A stretch of 9,966 nt of DNA from DAOVQB01 sp023128935 (lineage in GTDB: Bacteria; Eisenbacteria; RBG-16-71-46; CAIMUX01; WJJG01): the NCBI GenBank assembly GCA_030628905.1, contig DAOVQB010000166.1, forward strand, positions 1 to 9,966. Reading direction: 5' to 3'. Of this stretch, positions 1-6,122 are shown in pieces. Both the position numbers and the translations under genes were made by a program. Every line of letters starts with the position of its first letter. Positions within the stretch are counted from its first letter, which is position 1. The notes beneath the pieces were generated by a model that ran no database searches, was not told where the DNA came from, and saw only the letters and a list, made by a program, of their open reading frames with translations.

Positions 1-162
1 AATGGTGTCAGACCGGCCGTTTGTGAACGCCGGCGTGGGTATGTCGTTCCCCCGATCGCCGAAGGTCGCCTGCTTAGCCATCTCCGGACCGGGGCTCACG
101 GCCAGCGCGCCGCCTGCGGCCACCATGAGCAGGATGGCCAACAACGCAAAGCCTCTTCTCAT
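1..162 (-). CDS. Secreted protein, N-terminal part only (runs off window)
   Basis: The reading frame starts at ATG (162-160) and is open to base 1, giving 54 residues of a longer protein. A strong Shine-Dalgarno GGAGG sits six bases upstream of the ATG. The N-terminus is a textbook Sec signal peptide: a basic n-region (MRRGF), a hydrophobic core LLAILLMVAAGG, and a likely signal peptidase I site after ALA (residues 19-21). The mature start (VSPGPEMAKQ...) is polar and rich in Gly, Pro and Asp, with no recognisable domain in the visible part. The product is therefore exported to the periplasm or beyond, and its function cannot be told from this fragment. It could belong to the transcription unit starting at the promoter at 634-662, or have its own weaker promoter; a CATAAT box lies near 277-282 on the minus strand. 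Confidence is high that it is a gene, and nil on function. Confidence 0.8.
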   Translation of the reverse strand, partial: MRRGFALLAILLMVAAGGALAVSPGPEMAKQATFGDRGNDIPTPAFTNGRSDTI

Positions 163-633
163 CGTAAGCCTCCATAGGTTGCTCAGCCCTCGGGGATCTG
201 CAGCCTTTCTAATTCAATGCAGCATGCAGCCCCTTGGACCACCTGGGCATCATTATTCGGACATAAACTCATTATGACCGCTTCTAAAACCAATCCGCAA
301 AACCGGCACCGCAGACGCGATGTGAGGGTAATCCGACACTCCGGATCCGAAACGGTCCGAACACCTCGTGCGGGCACCACCTCCTCCCAATCCAACTACG
401 CGCTTTCAGAACAATGAGACAGTGTAGGGGTACAGATACAGATCTTTACAGGCCCGCAGCCGCCGGCGGAATCCGGACAGCTCACGCAGCCTGGTGTTTT
501 CCAAGCATGGCTTTGCTTCTCTGCGTAATCGATCTCGAAACCTGTCGTCATGCCGAGTTGTCCTGCCAGAATCGGGGGGGATATCTGGAAGATCCAAGCA
601 TGCCCTTTTGCGCCCATCTACAAATCCGGGGGG
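163..633 (-). other. Promoter-driven stretch without a clear gene: long leader, small RNA or small ORFs
   Basis: This stretch lies between the strong promoter at 634-662 and the secreted-protein gene starting at 162. No known RNA family motif was recognised (no 6S, SRP, RNase P, tmRNA or tRNA signature). Two small minus-strand ORFs tile it. One is 396-617: ATG start only about 10 bases after the predicted transcript start, 73 residues, C-terminus with six Cys in the pattern CVSC..C..CIC..C. The other is 183-377, listed separately. A third frame (406-597, Arg-rich) is also open, so codon evidence does not single one out. The first ORF has mixed G/C and A/T third positions, unlike the GC-biased neighbours, which argues against strong coding. 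A 10-bp direct repeat TCCAAGCATG occurs at 500-509 and 593-602. The bases 663-746 between the promoter and larC hold nothing I can name. Confidence 0.4.
183..377 (-). CDS. Possible small cysteine-containing protein (unrecognised)
   Basis: This is a 64-residue frame beginning at GTG 377-375, with GGGAGG five bases upstream (388-383), which is a good ribosome binding site. A TTG at 395-393 would lengthen it slightly but would place that binding site inside the gene. Cysteines occur as PEC, RCRFCG, LCP and ACC. CRFCG looks like the first half of a zinc ribbon, but the second half has only one Cys before PNN, so a complete four-ligand site is not evident. The stop lies 20 bases before the start of the secreted-protein gene, an operon-like spacing. 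I do not recognise the sequence and it may be a chance ORF; the evidence is the ribosome binding site, the position and the Cys pattern only. Confidence 0.25.
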   Translation of the reverse strand: MPARGVRTVSDPECRITLTSRLRCRFCGLVLEAVIMSLCPNNDAQVVQGAACCIELERLQIPEG

Positions 634-662
634 AGTATAGCAGCGTGCTCAAGAGGTGTCAA
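634..662 (-). promoter_or_regulatory. Consensus sigma70-type promoter
   Basis: On the minus strand a perfect -35 box TTGACA (662-657) is followed by a 17-bp spacer and the -10 box TATACT (639-634), five of six matches to TATAAT. The predicted transcript start is about 627-625, with a run of six C between the -10 box and the start. It points away from larC, whose stop is at 747, and into the stretch 633-163, so it drives either an RNA, the small ORFs there, or the secreted-protein gene with a leader of about 460 bases. Confidence 0.8.
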
Positions 663-746
663 GGCACCCAATAGCAGTCGGATGAGAAAGAACATGGACC
701 CATTATCCGGCCGCCTCGATCCCGACCCCGGGGGTTCCCTCGGGGT

Positions 747-2084
747 TCACTTCCCTTCAGGAGGGCTCGTCGTGGCCTCCTCATCCTCCAGCGCCGAGAC
801 CGCGGCACGCCACACCTCCCGGAAGGCCACCCCAGATGCCTCCGCCACCTCCCTGCAGGACTCGAACTCCGGCTTGCCCACCTGGCGGTCCCCGCGCAGC
901 GCCATCTTCACTATCACTTGCCCAAAGCGGGTCTCAACGAGTCGCACTTCCCGCTCCAACTCCCGTCGCCACTCCATGTGCCGCCTTACGCCCAGGGTGG
1001 AGGACTCGTTGAGTAGCAGGTCAACCAAATCCGGCTCCACCTCAGGACGGCAGATGACCGTGAGAAGAGCCCCGGGCCGCGCCTTTTTCATCGTCACTGG
1101 GGCCAGCGTGACATCGAGCGCTCCTCCCTGTTCAAGACGCCGAACCCATCCTGCAATTTCCTCCGGCGTCGCATCATCGACCTGCACCGAGAGGACCGCC
1201 ACGCGCCGCCACACGCCTGAAACTGCAGCGCACAGACCCGCTTGGGAGAATACCCCTTCCCGCTGTGAAGCCTCCTGCGACCGGTCCTCCGATGGAGCAC
1301 CACCCCACCCCCATGCGGGGAGATCCCATCCGCTTCCAGGCATGGGGAGCCCGCCATGCTCCGCACCCCCCTGAACTCTCTGCCCGATGAAGAGCCGGGC
1401 CAGATTTGGGATATCCGGCAGTGACCGCGAGCCGGCGCCGGTCCCCACGGACTCAAGATGCATCGCGGGTATCGCATCCCACCGGCCGAGCGATGTAACG
1501 AGCGCCGCTCCAGTCGGGGTGGTCCGCTCGCCCTCCGCAGCCACCCATTTGATGGGCACATTCTTCAGGAGATGAGCCGTTGCTGGTGCCGGCAGGGGGA
1601 TCATTCCATGCGCCGCCTCGATTGTCCCCTGCCCCACAGGCACGGAGGAGACATAGAGTTCCTCAATATCCAGATCCACCACACCCTGGCAGGTTGAGAC
1701 GACATCGACCAAGGCGTCGACTGCCCCCACCTCGTGGAAGTGCACCTCCTCCAGTGACTTGCCATGAGCACGCGCCTCAGCTTCCGCCAGGCGACGGAAG
1801 ACCCGCGCGGCCATATCTCGCACGCGCGGCGCCAAGGGTGATCGCGCCAGGACCTCCAATACCTCGGTTAGTCCACGCGCGCCCCCGCCGCTGAGCTCAA
1901 CCCGTATGCCAAGGCCCGCGAGAGAATAGTGCTCCCTGCGTTCAACATGGAGTCCGGCAATCTCACCCGAGAGCCAGGAGACTGCCTCTCGGAAAGAAGC
2001 CTCGGGCCACCCGGCGTCGAGGAGAGCGCCAACAAACATGTCGCCGCTGATTCCACCAATGCAGTCAAGATATGCGATGCGCAC
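747..2084 (-). CDS. larC: LarC, nickel-pincer cofactor nickel insertase
   Basis: LarC is the CTP-dependent cyclometallase that inserts nickel into the pincer nucleotide made by LarB and LarE; the finished cofactor serves LarA-type racemases and epimerases. The 445 residues show the family hallmarks: GGISGDM near residues 10-16, HFHEVGAVDA at 115-124, PLPAPAT at 163-169, TPTGAA at 189-194, GTGAGSRSLPDIPN at 214-227, VDDATPEEIAGW at 302-313, MKKARPG at 332-338, STLGVR at 362-367 and KPEFESC at 404-410. GTG 2084-2082 is the start, with GGGGAG about eight bases upstream. It follows larB after 95 bases, so the two are probably co-transcribed. In some lactobacilli LarC is made by a programmed frameshift; here it is one open frame. 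A Gly/Ser/Pro-rich linker of about 55 residues (238-292) joins the two halves and looks longer than usual. The protein is cytoplasmic. Confidence 0.95.
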   Translation of the reverse strand: MRIAYLDCIGGISGDMFVGALLDAGWPEASFREAVSWLSGEIAGLHVERREHYSLAGLGIRVELSGGGARGLTEVLEVLARSPLAPRVRDMAARVFRRLAEAEARAHGKSLEEVHFHEVGAVDALVDVVSTCQGVVDLDIEELYVSSVPVGQGTIEAAHGMIPLPAPATAHLLKNVPIKWVAAEGERTTPTGAALVTSLGRWDAIPAMHLESVGTGAGSRSLPDIPNLARLFIGQRVQGGAEHGGLPMPGSGWDLPAWGWGGAPSEDRSQEASQREGVFSQAGLCAAVSGVWRRVAVLSVQVDDATPEEIAGWVRRLEQGGALDVTLAPVTMKKARPGALLTVICRPEVEPDLVDLLLNESSTLGVRRHMEWRRELEREVRLVETRFGQVIVKMALRGDRQVGKPEFESCREVAEASGVAFREVWRAAVSALEDEEATTSPPEGK

Positions 2085-2179
2085 GCCAATCTCTCCCCTC
2101 TATTGAGCCGTATAACACCATGCCCCGCAAAAACCCGCGGCATGGGTCCGGACCTGCTGTGCATTCCATTACGAGCGGA

Positions 2180-2980
2180 TTATTCGGGATGATGTGAGGC
2201 TGCCTGCTGTTTCCGTCCGCGCTGCTCAGCAGCCACAATGGAACGATTGATTAGTGCCGCTGCGAATCCGCCTCCAAAACCATTATCGATGTTGACAACC
2301 ACTACACCGGAGGCACAGCTGGTCAGCATTCCCAAGAGGGCCGAGAGCCCTCCAAAGTTGGCACCGTATCCGACGCTGGTTGGCACGGCTACGACCGGGG
2401 TGGCCACAAGCCCCCCCACCACGCTCGCCAGGGCCCCTTCCATCCCGGCAATCACCACAATCGCGTTGGCTTCCTCAAGGACTTCCAGATAGGGCGTGAG
2501 TCGGTGGAGTCCCGCAATGCCGACATCGTAGATCGTCGTGACCTCGGCTCCGATCGCCCGCGCCGTCTCCGCCGCTTCTTCGGCTACTGGGCGGTCGCTG
2601 GTTCCCGCGGCCATGACAACCACCCGGCCTTGGCTCTCTCCATCCGGTGCCCGTAGAGAAAAGGTCCGGGCATCGGCATTGACCCTCCCGTCCGGAAATC
2701 GCGCCAGAAGGCGGGATCGCGTCTCCTCGCTGGCACGCGTTACAAGCAACGGGGACCCCCCCTCCACCAGCGCCTGCGCTATCCTTTCGGTCTCCTCGGG
2801 CCGCTTGCCGATCGCAAAGATCACCTCCGGGATGCCCCTCCTGAGGTGACGGTGATGGTCAATCTGAGCAAACCCCAGCTCTTCGACCGGCCAGCGCCGC
2901 AGGCGGATGAGAGCATCCTGGACACTGCAACGCCCGTCCGAAACCTCCCCCAGAATCTGCTCAAGCATTTCCGGCTTCAC
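2180..2980 (-). CDS. larB: LarB, pyridinium-3,5-biscarboxylate mononucleotide synthase
   Basis: LarB carboxylates the pyridinium ring of nicotinic acid adenine dinucleotide at C5 and splits off AMP, the first step of nickel-pincer nucleotide synthesis. The 266 residues carry an N-terminal helical part with DHHRHLRRGIPEVIF (41-55) and a PurE/AIR-carboxylase-like core: AGTSDRPVAEEA (125-136), YDVGIAGLHR (151-160), AGMEGALASVVGGL (178-191), PTSVGYGANFGGLSALLGML (200-219) and NIDNGFGGG (230-238). Cys222, in the TSCASG turn, matches the cysteine that known LarB enzymes use for a transient pyridine adduct (family knowledge). The start is GTG 2980-2978 with GGGAGG five bases upstream. Length is normal for the family. 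larC follows; larE, the sulfur transferase between them in the pathway, is not in the window. Confidence 0.95.
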   Translation of the reverse strand: MKPEMLEQILGEVSDGRCSVQDALIRLRRWPVEELGFAQIDHHRHLRRGIPEVIFAIGKRPEETERIAQALVEGGSPLLVTRASEETRSRLLARFPDGRVNADARTFSLRAPDGESQGRVVVMAAGTSDRPVAEEAAETARAIGAEVTTIYDVGIAGLHRLTPYLEVLEEANAIVVIAGMEGALASVVGGLVATPVVAVPTSVGYGANFGGLSALLGMLTSCASGVVVVNIDNGFGGGFAAALINRSIVAAEQRGRKQQAASHHPE

Positions 2981-3145
2981 CGCATCCTCCCAACGCCGCT
3001 CTAGTCCGGATTTCTCACCAACCCTCTACTGCACAGCGGCAGCGGGCCAGCTGGATGCATAGCGCATTTGCGCGCCCTTACGACGAGGCCTGTTGAGAAG
3101 ACTGAGCCAAAGACAACCCCTCCGCATCCTGAATCCGAACCGCAG

Positions 3146-3174
3146 AGTATACGATGCTCAGACAGGGATCGAAA
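3146..3174 (-). promoter_or_regulatory. Likely promoter of larB-larC
   Basis: On the minus strand a -10 box TATACT (3151-3146), identical to those at 634 and 8676, lies 17 bp downstream of a poor -35 box TTTCGA (3174-3169). The predicted transcript start near 3139 leaves a leader of about 160 bases before larB. The -35 box matches only three of six positions, so this is a moderate call. Confidence 0.4.
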
Positions 3175-3266
3175 GCAGCGTTGCGCGGCCGCAATCTGCG
3201 CACTGGCGACCCCAAGCGGGCCCCGCTGGGTCTGGACGACGGCCGCCTGACATAGCTCGTATTTGT

Positions 3267-3572
3267 ATGTCACGATTTGGTAAGGAGTTGCAGCTGTGCC
3301 CCGGGGCACAGCGGAGCGATGCGCTTCGCGAGCTACGTCAGGTACTAGAGCATTCACCCAAGTCCTGGTCGGCGCATCTCAGCCTCGCACGTACCTACGC
3401 CGCGCTCAAGAATGACCCCCTAGCCATACGACATGCTCGGCTAGCAAGGGAATACGGGCCCTCCGACGCGGCACACCAGGATGCAATCGACGAGATCTTA
3501 TCCAAGTGTCGAATAGGCGTGCTGGAGTCGCTGGCGGCAACAAGGTCGTCGAGCTCGACGAAGAGCCACTAA
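3267..3572 (+). CDS. Small TPR-like protein, the only plus-strand gene candidate
   Basis: From ATG 3267 this frame gives 101 residues; a TTG at 3093 would add 58 residues of unconvincing low-complexity sequence. Residues 16-64 read as TPR-type helices: a helix with DALRELRQVLEHSPKS (second half of a repeat), then AHLSLARTYAALKNDPLAIR and HARLAREYGPSD, which match the TPR spacing (small/Leu at 8, Tyr at 11, Ala at 20, Pro at 32). TPRs are protein-binding scaffolds; no partner can be inferred. There is no signal peptide, no good ribosome binding site before the ATG (an AAGGAG lies just inside the frame, 3282-3287) and no clear plus-strand promoter. Its TAA (3570-3572) overlaps the TAG of the convergent S41 protease gene. 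A perfect palindrome lies inside its 5' part. It could be a degraded remnant of a longer TPR gene or a chance ORF; the TPR fit makes a real gene slightly more likely than not. Confidence 0.45.
   Translation: MSRFGKELQLCPGAQRSDALRELRQVLEHSPKSWSAHLSLARTYAALKNDPLAIRHARLAREYGPSDAAHQDAIDEILSKCRIGVLESLAATRSSSSTKSH
3293..3312. repeat. Perfect 20-bp palindrome
   Basis: GCTGTGCCCCGGGGCACAGC is its own reverse complement over all 20 bases. As RNA it would form an eight-pair GC-rich stem with a CCGG loop. It lies 26 bases after the ATG of the TPR-like ORF and about 310 bases upstream of larB on the other strand. A symmetrical site of this size fits a dimeric DNA-binding protein or a stable hairpin. No U-run follows on either strand, so it is not a standard terminator. 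Confidence 0.6.
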
Positions 3573-5296
3573 CGGGGAGTCATGCGAGAGGCAACATCCC
3601 CTGATTCCTCCGCAGCCGGAGTCCGTGCAGCGTCTATCTCGCGCATTGCCCGCTGCACCCAGGGATCCAGTTCCAGCAAGACGGTCTGTCGCACCTCGGC
3701 GCCCCAGCGTTCCCCTACCCAATCAACGAACCACGCATGCCTGAGTCCCTGGGTGGCTTGGTCGATCTCACTCGGCGCTTCGGCACCCCACTGTTTCACC
3801 CGCACGGCAAGTCGCTCAAGCCAGCGAGAGAACCCCGGCGCCACTTCAACGACTTGACCCCAATCGTGGACTTGCCCACCGGGTCCGACGGGCGTGGCCT
3901 GGGCCCAGAAGGGCAGCTCGCAGAGATCTCCCTCAGATAGCGTGTGCTCTTGAATGAAGCGGGCGATGAACCCTCGGCGCTCTATCCAATCCCATGGGGA
4001 AGTTGGAACTTGGCGGGCGAGGTGGCAATCGGGATCCAACCGACATACCCCTGTCCAGTGCTTGGCGGTAGCATCCGTCGAGGCCGCGCCAGCGCCATTC
4101 TGCCATGAGCCGGACGCGGGGCCGTGCGCATCACTTGTCATCACAGGATCCGCAGGGGTGCGAAATCGAGATGAGGTCACCTTGAGCGCCCCGCCTGAAG
4201 AGAGCGGACGAATCCTCTGCACCGTTCGCTTCCCATAGGTCAGCTCGCCCAGGAGAATCGTTTCGGGCCGACTCCGAAGGGCCCCCGCGAAAATCTCAGC
4301 AGAGCTGGCACTCAGGGAATCCACCAGGAGCGCTCGCGGCAGGCCGACAAGCAGTGGCTCGCGCACTGACACCAATACACCCGTCTCTTCGGGAAGCCTG
4401 CCCATTGTGCGCACAATCTCCTCGCCAGGATGAAGGAAGAGATCGGCTGCATTCACGGCCTCATCGAGAAACCCGCCCGGATTGCCCCGCAGATCGATGA
4501 TGAGTCCCTCTGGGATCCATCCGTCTGGATTCCGAGGCGACCAGGCCAGGAGGATCTGTTCCAGGGCAGTTGCCGTCCCCCGGCCAAAGCGGTGGATCCT
4601 TATGTAGCCAACCGCTCCGCGGCGGATGCGCAGCGACTCGACGCAGGACTCTCGGAGAGGCCGAGGTGATATCGCCAGGACTCGCGGGCGCTCACCGGGA
4701 GCCACGACACGGAGACTGATGCGGGAACCGTGCCCCCCGCGAAGCACGATGCGGACCTCGGCGGCGCTGATGCCCGCCAGGCTGCGGCCGCGCCCTTCGA
4801 GAATCCGGTCTCCTGGCCGGAGCCCGGCCTCCGCCGCAGGCGAGTCTGGCAAGACCTCCCTAATACAGGGAATCGTATCGCTGAAATCGAGGACCACACC
4901 GATCCCAAATGACCCACCTCCACGCTGCTGGAGACCGGCAAACTCCTGGGGCGAGAGAAGCCTCGTGTGTGGATCCAGCCCGCGCTGCAGGCCATCCATG
5001 GCAGCCTCTAGAAGGAGATGAGCCGATACGGGTTCGACATAGAGTTCGCTGATCCCATGGAGGACCTCGCGTAGGATCTCGACCACAATCTCTATGGAAT
5101 CAGCAGATTGCCAGGATTGGTCCTTTACATTGGCACGCCAGTCACCCCGCCCGCCTTGCTGCGCCGATCCGTGAACGGGGCTACAGAATGCTGCCAACAG
5201 TAGCAAGCCCACTATAAGGATGGGCCGGCTACAATACAGGCGCTGTCGATACAGGCTCTGTCCATGCGGGCTCTGTCGATGCAGGAGGTGTTTCAC
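3569..5296 (-). CDS. S41-family (Ctp/Prc-type) secreted serine protease
   Basis: This is a carboxy-terminal-processing type serine endopeptidase with a Ser-Lys dyad, probably periplasmic or on the envelope. The 575 residues show a hydrophobic signal segment (about 26-38) with a possible cleavage after GSA (43-45); an N-terminal helical domain with ELYVEPV (85-90) and LDPHTRLLSPQEF (107-119); a PDZ domain about 127-205 (GSFGIGV, SPAAEAGLRPGDRIL); and the protease core about 215-385 with DLRGNPGGFLDEAVNAADLF (268-287). By alignment to E. coli Prc, Ser331 in LSASSAE is the nucleophile and Lys356 in TYGKRTVQ the base. The last 190 residues are a Trp-rich, mostly helical extension I do not recognise. 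The start is GTG 5296-5294 without a Shine-Dalgarno site, just downstream of a -10 box. The N-terminal 25 residues come from a tandem repeat. Convergent stop overlap with the TPR-like ORF. Confidence 0.93.
   Translation of the reverse strand: MKHLLHRQSPHGQSLYRQRLYCSRPILIVGLLLLAAFCSPVHGSAQQGGRGDWRANVKDQSWQSADSIEIVVEILREVLHGISELYVEPVSAHLLLEAAMDGLQRGLDPHTRLLSPQEFAGLQQRGGGSFGIGVVLDFSDTIPCIREVLPDSPAAEAGLRPGDRILEGRGRSLAGISAAEVRIVLRGGHGSRISLRVVAPGERPRVLAISPRPLRESCVESLRIRRGAVGYIRIHRFGRGTATALEQILLAWSPRNPDGWIPEGLIIDLRGNPGGFLDEAVNAADLFLHPGEEIVRTMGRLPEETGVLVSVREPLLVGLPRALLVDSLSASSAEIFAGALRSRPETILLGELTYGKRTVQRIRPLSSGGALKVTSSRFRTPADPVMTSDAHGPASGSWQNGAGAASTDATAKHWTGVCRLDPDCHLARQVPTSPWDWIERRGFIARFIQEHTLSEGDLCELPFWAQATPVGPGGQVHDWGQVVEVAPGFSRWLERLAVRVKQWGAEAPSEIDQATQGLRHAWFVDWVGERWGAEVRQTVLLELDPWVQRAMREIDAARTPAAEESGDVASRMTPR
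5236..5280. repeat. 15-bp tandem repeat, three copies, in frame in the S41 protease gene
   Basis: There are three adjacent 15-base units at 5236-5250, 5251-5265 and 5266-5280, each of the form (A/G)C(A/G)GGC(T/G)CTGTC(G/C)AT, differing at one to three positions. Partly decayed copies may flank them (5281-5286 is GCAGGA). Since 15 is divisible by three, the repeat encodes five-residue units such as HRQSP, HGQSL and YRQRL, in the basic region before the signal-peptide core. Copy number could change without breaking the frame. Confidence 0.75.
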
Positions 5297-5303
5297 ATCC
5301 CCA

Positions 5304-5312
5304 ATTATACCA
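5304..5312 (-). promoter_or_regulatory. Extended -10 promoter of the S41 protease gene
   Basis: Minus-strand TGGTATAAT (5312-5304) is a perfect TATAAT with the TG extension. The -35 region 17-18 bp upstream (about 5327-5333) is poor, as is common for extended -10 promoters. A transcript start six to seven bases downstream would fall at 5298-5297, directly before the GTG at 5296, so the message would have almost no leader. Confidence 0.55.
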
Positions 5313-5438
5313 CAGCCGCAGCTCGGCTCAGCACCGGGACAATGGATTGATGGAGCAGGATAACTACATCCAGGAAAGGAAGTTAGCCTTCAAGCATTAC
5401 AGAAACGGCCTGGCTCAACCGGGGGGATCGAGGCGCTG

Positions 5439-6122
5439 CTACGGCAAGTGAGCGTAACTGTCATCAATGAACGGTTTTAGATTCTCCAAGACCTCCGTGA
5501 AGACCTGATCAGGGCTGCCGGCCGCATCGATGATGCGATACCCCTTTCCGCGCCGGGCGGCCAGATTGAGGTAGGCATCCCTGACGCGCCGGTGAAAATC
5601 TAGCGCTTCACGTTCCATACGGTCCTCTGGCCCCGCCCTCATCCCAATGCGGGCCAGTCCGACCTCCGGAGGCAGATCCAGAAGTATGGTAATATCAGGT
5701 TGCAGATCATCGGTGGCTTGGCGGTTGAGTGATTCCACCATCTCCAGTCCAAGCTGCCGGCCACCCCCCTGGTAGGCCACGGACGAGTCGGCAAAGCGAT
5801 CGCTGATGACCAGCACGCCGCGTCCGAGCGCCGGGCGGATCACTTCACGCACATGCGTGCGACGCGATGCCTCCAGCAGAAACAATTCCGTTAGCCCGTC
5901 GATCCCCGTACCGGCAAAGTGGAGAAGTAGATCCCGCAAGGCATCACCCAGGGCAGTCCCGCCTGGTTCGCGCGTGATCAGGAAGGGCCGGTTGGCTTCC
6001 CTCAGTAGGGTCGCAAGCCGGTCAATCTGCGTGCTCTTCCCGCAGCCCTCAACGCCCTCGAAGACGATCAGTGGCGCTCGCCTCTCTCCGGGATTTGCAC
6101 CGGGGTCGGGGGGAGCTTTCAC
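5439..6122 (-). CDS. tmk: Thymidylate kinase
   Basis: Thymidylate kinase phosphorylates dTMP to dTDP with ATP, in the cytoplasm, on the way to dTTP. The 227 residues carry the P-loop GVEGCGKST (23-31), the TREPGGT motif (50-56), the SDRFADSSVAYQGGGR segment (107-122) that binds the substrate, and a LID with RAGPEDRME (162-170). The P-loop lacks the Arg found in eukaryotic enzymes and the LID has basic residues, so it is the E. coli-like type. The start is GTG 6122-6120, which overlaps the stop of the preceding gene as GTGA; GGAG lies 11 bases upstream. This start gives a Pro-rich leader some ten residues longer than usual before the fold, and no ATG alternative exists. The overlap implies translational coupling to the phosphatidyltransferase. 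Confidence 0.95.
   Translation of the reverse strand: MKAPPDPGANPGERRAPLIVFEGVEGCGKSTQIDRLATLLREANRPFLITREPGGTALGDALRDLLLHFAGTGIDGLTELFLLEASRRTHVREVIRPALGRGVLVISDRFADSSVAYQGGGRQLGLEMVESLNRQATDDLQPDITILLDLPPEVGLARIGMRAGPEDRMEREALDFHRRVRDAYLNLAARRGKGYRIIDAAGSPDQVFTEVLENLKPFIDDSYAHLP

Noticed and set aside
163..633. 6S, SRP, RNase P, tmRNA or tRNA gene behind the strong promoter
   Set aside because: None of the conserved motifs of these RNAs could be found by eye in either strand.
550..1374. Long 274-residue plus-strand ORF
   Set aside because: It is antisense to larC, is rich in Arg, Ser, Pro and Thr as expected from reading a GC-biased gene backwards, and has no domain or ribosome binding site.
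3093..3266. N-terminal extension of the TPR-like ORF from a TTG start
   Set aside because: The extra 58 residues are Arg/Pro/Gln-rich, show no helix pattern and overlap the likely larB promoter.
3001..3357. 118-residue minus-strand ORF upstream of larB
   Set aside because: Low-complexity composition and no domain; its start overlaps the palindrome region, and the stretch holds the likely larB promoter.
5297..5438. Terminator after tmk
   Set aside because: Only a weak GAAG-GCTAA-CTTC hairpin is visible, with no stable stem plus U-run.
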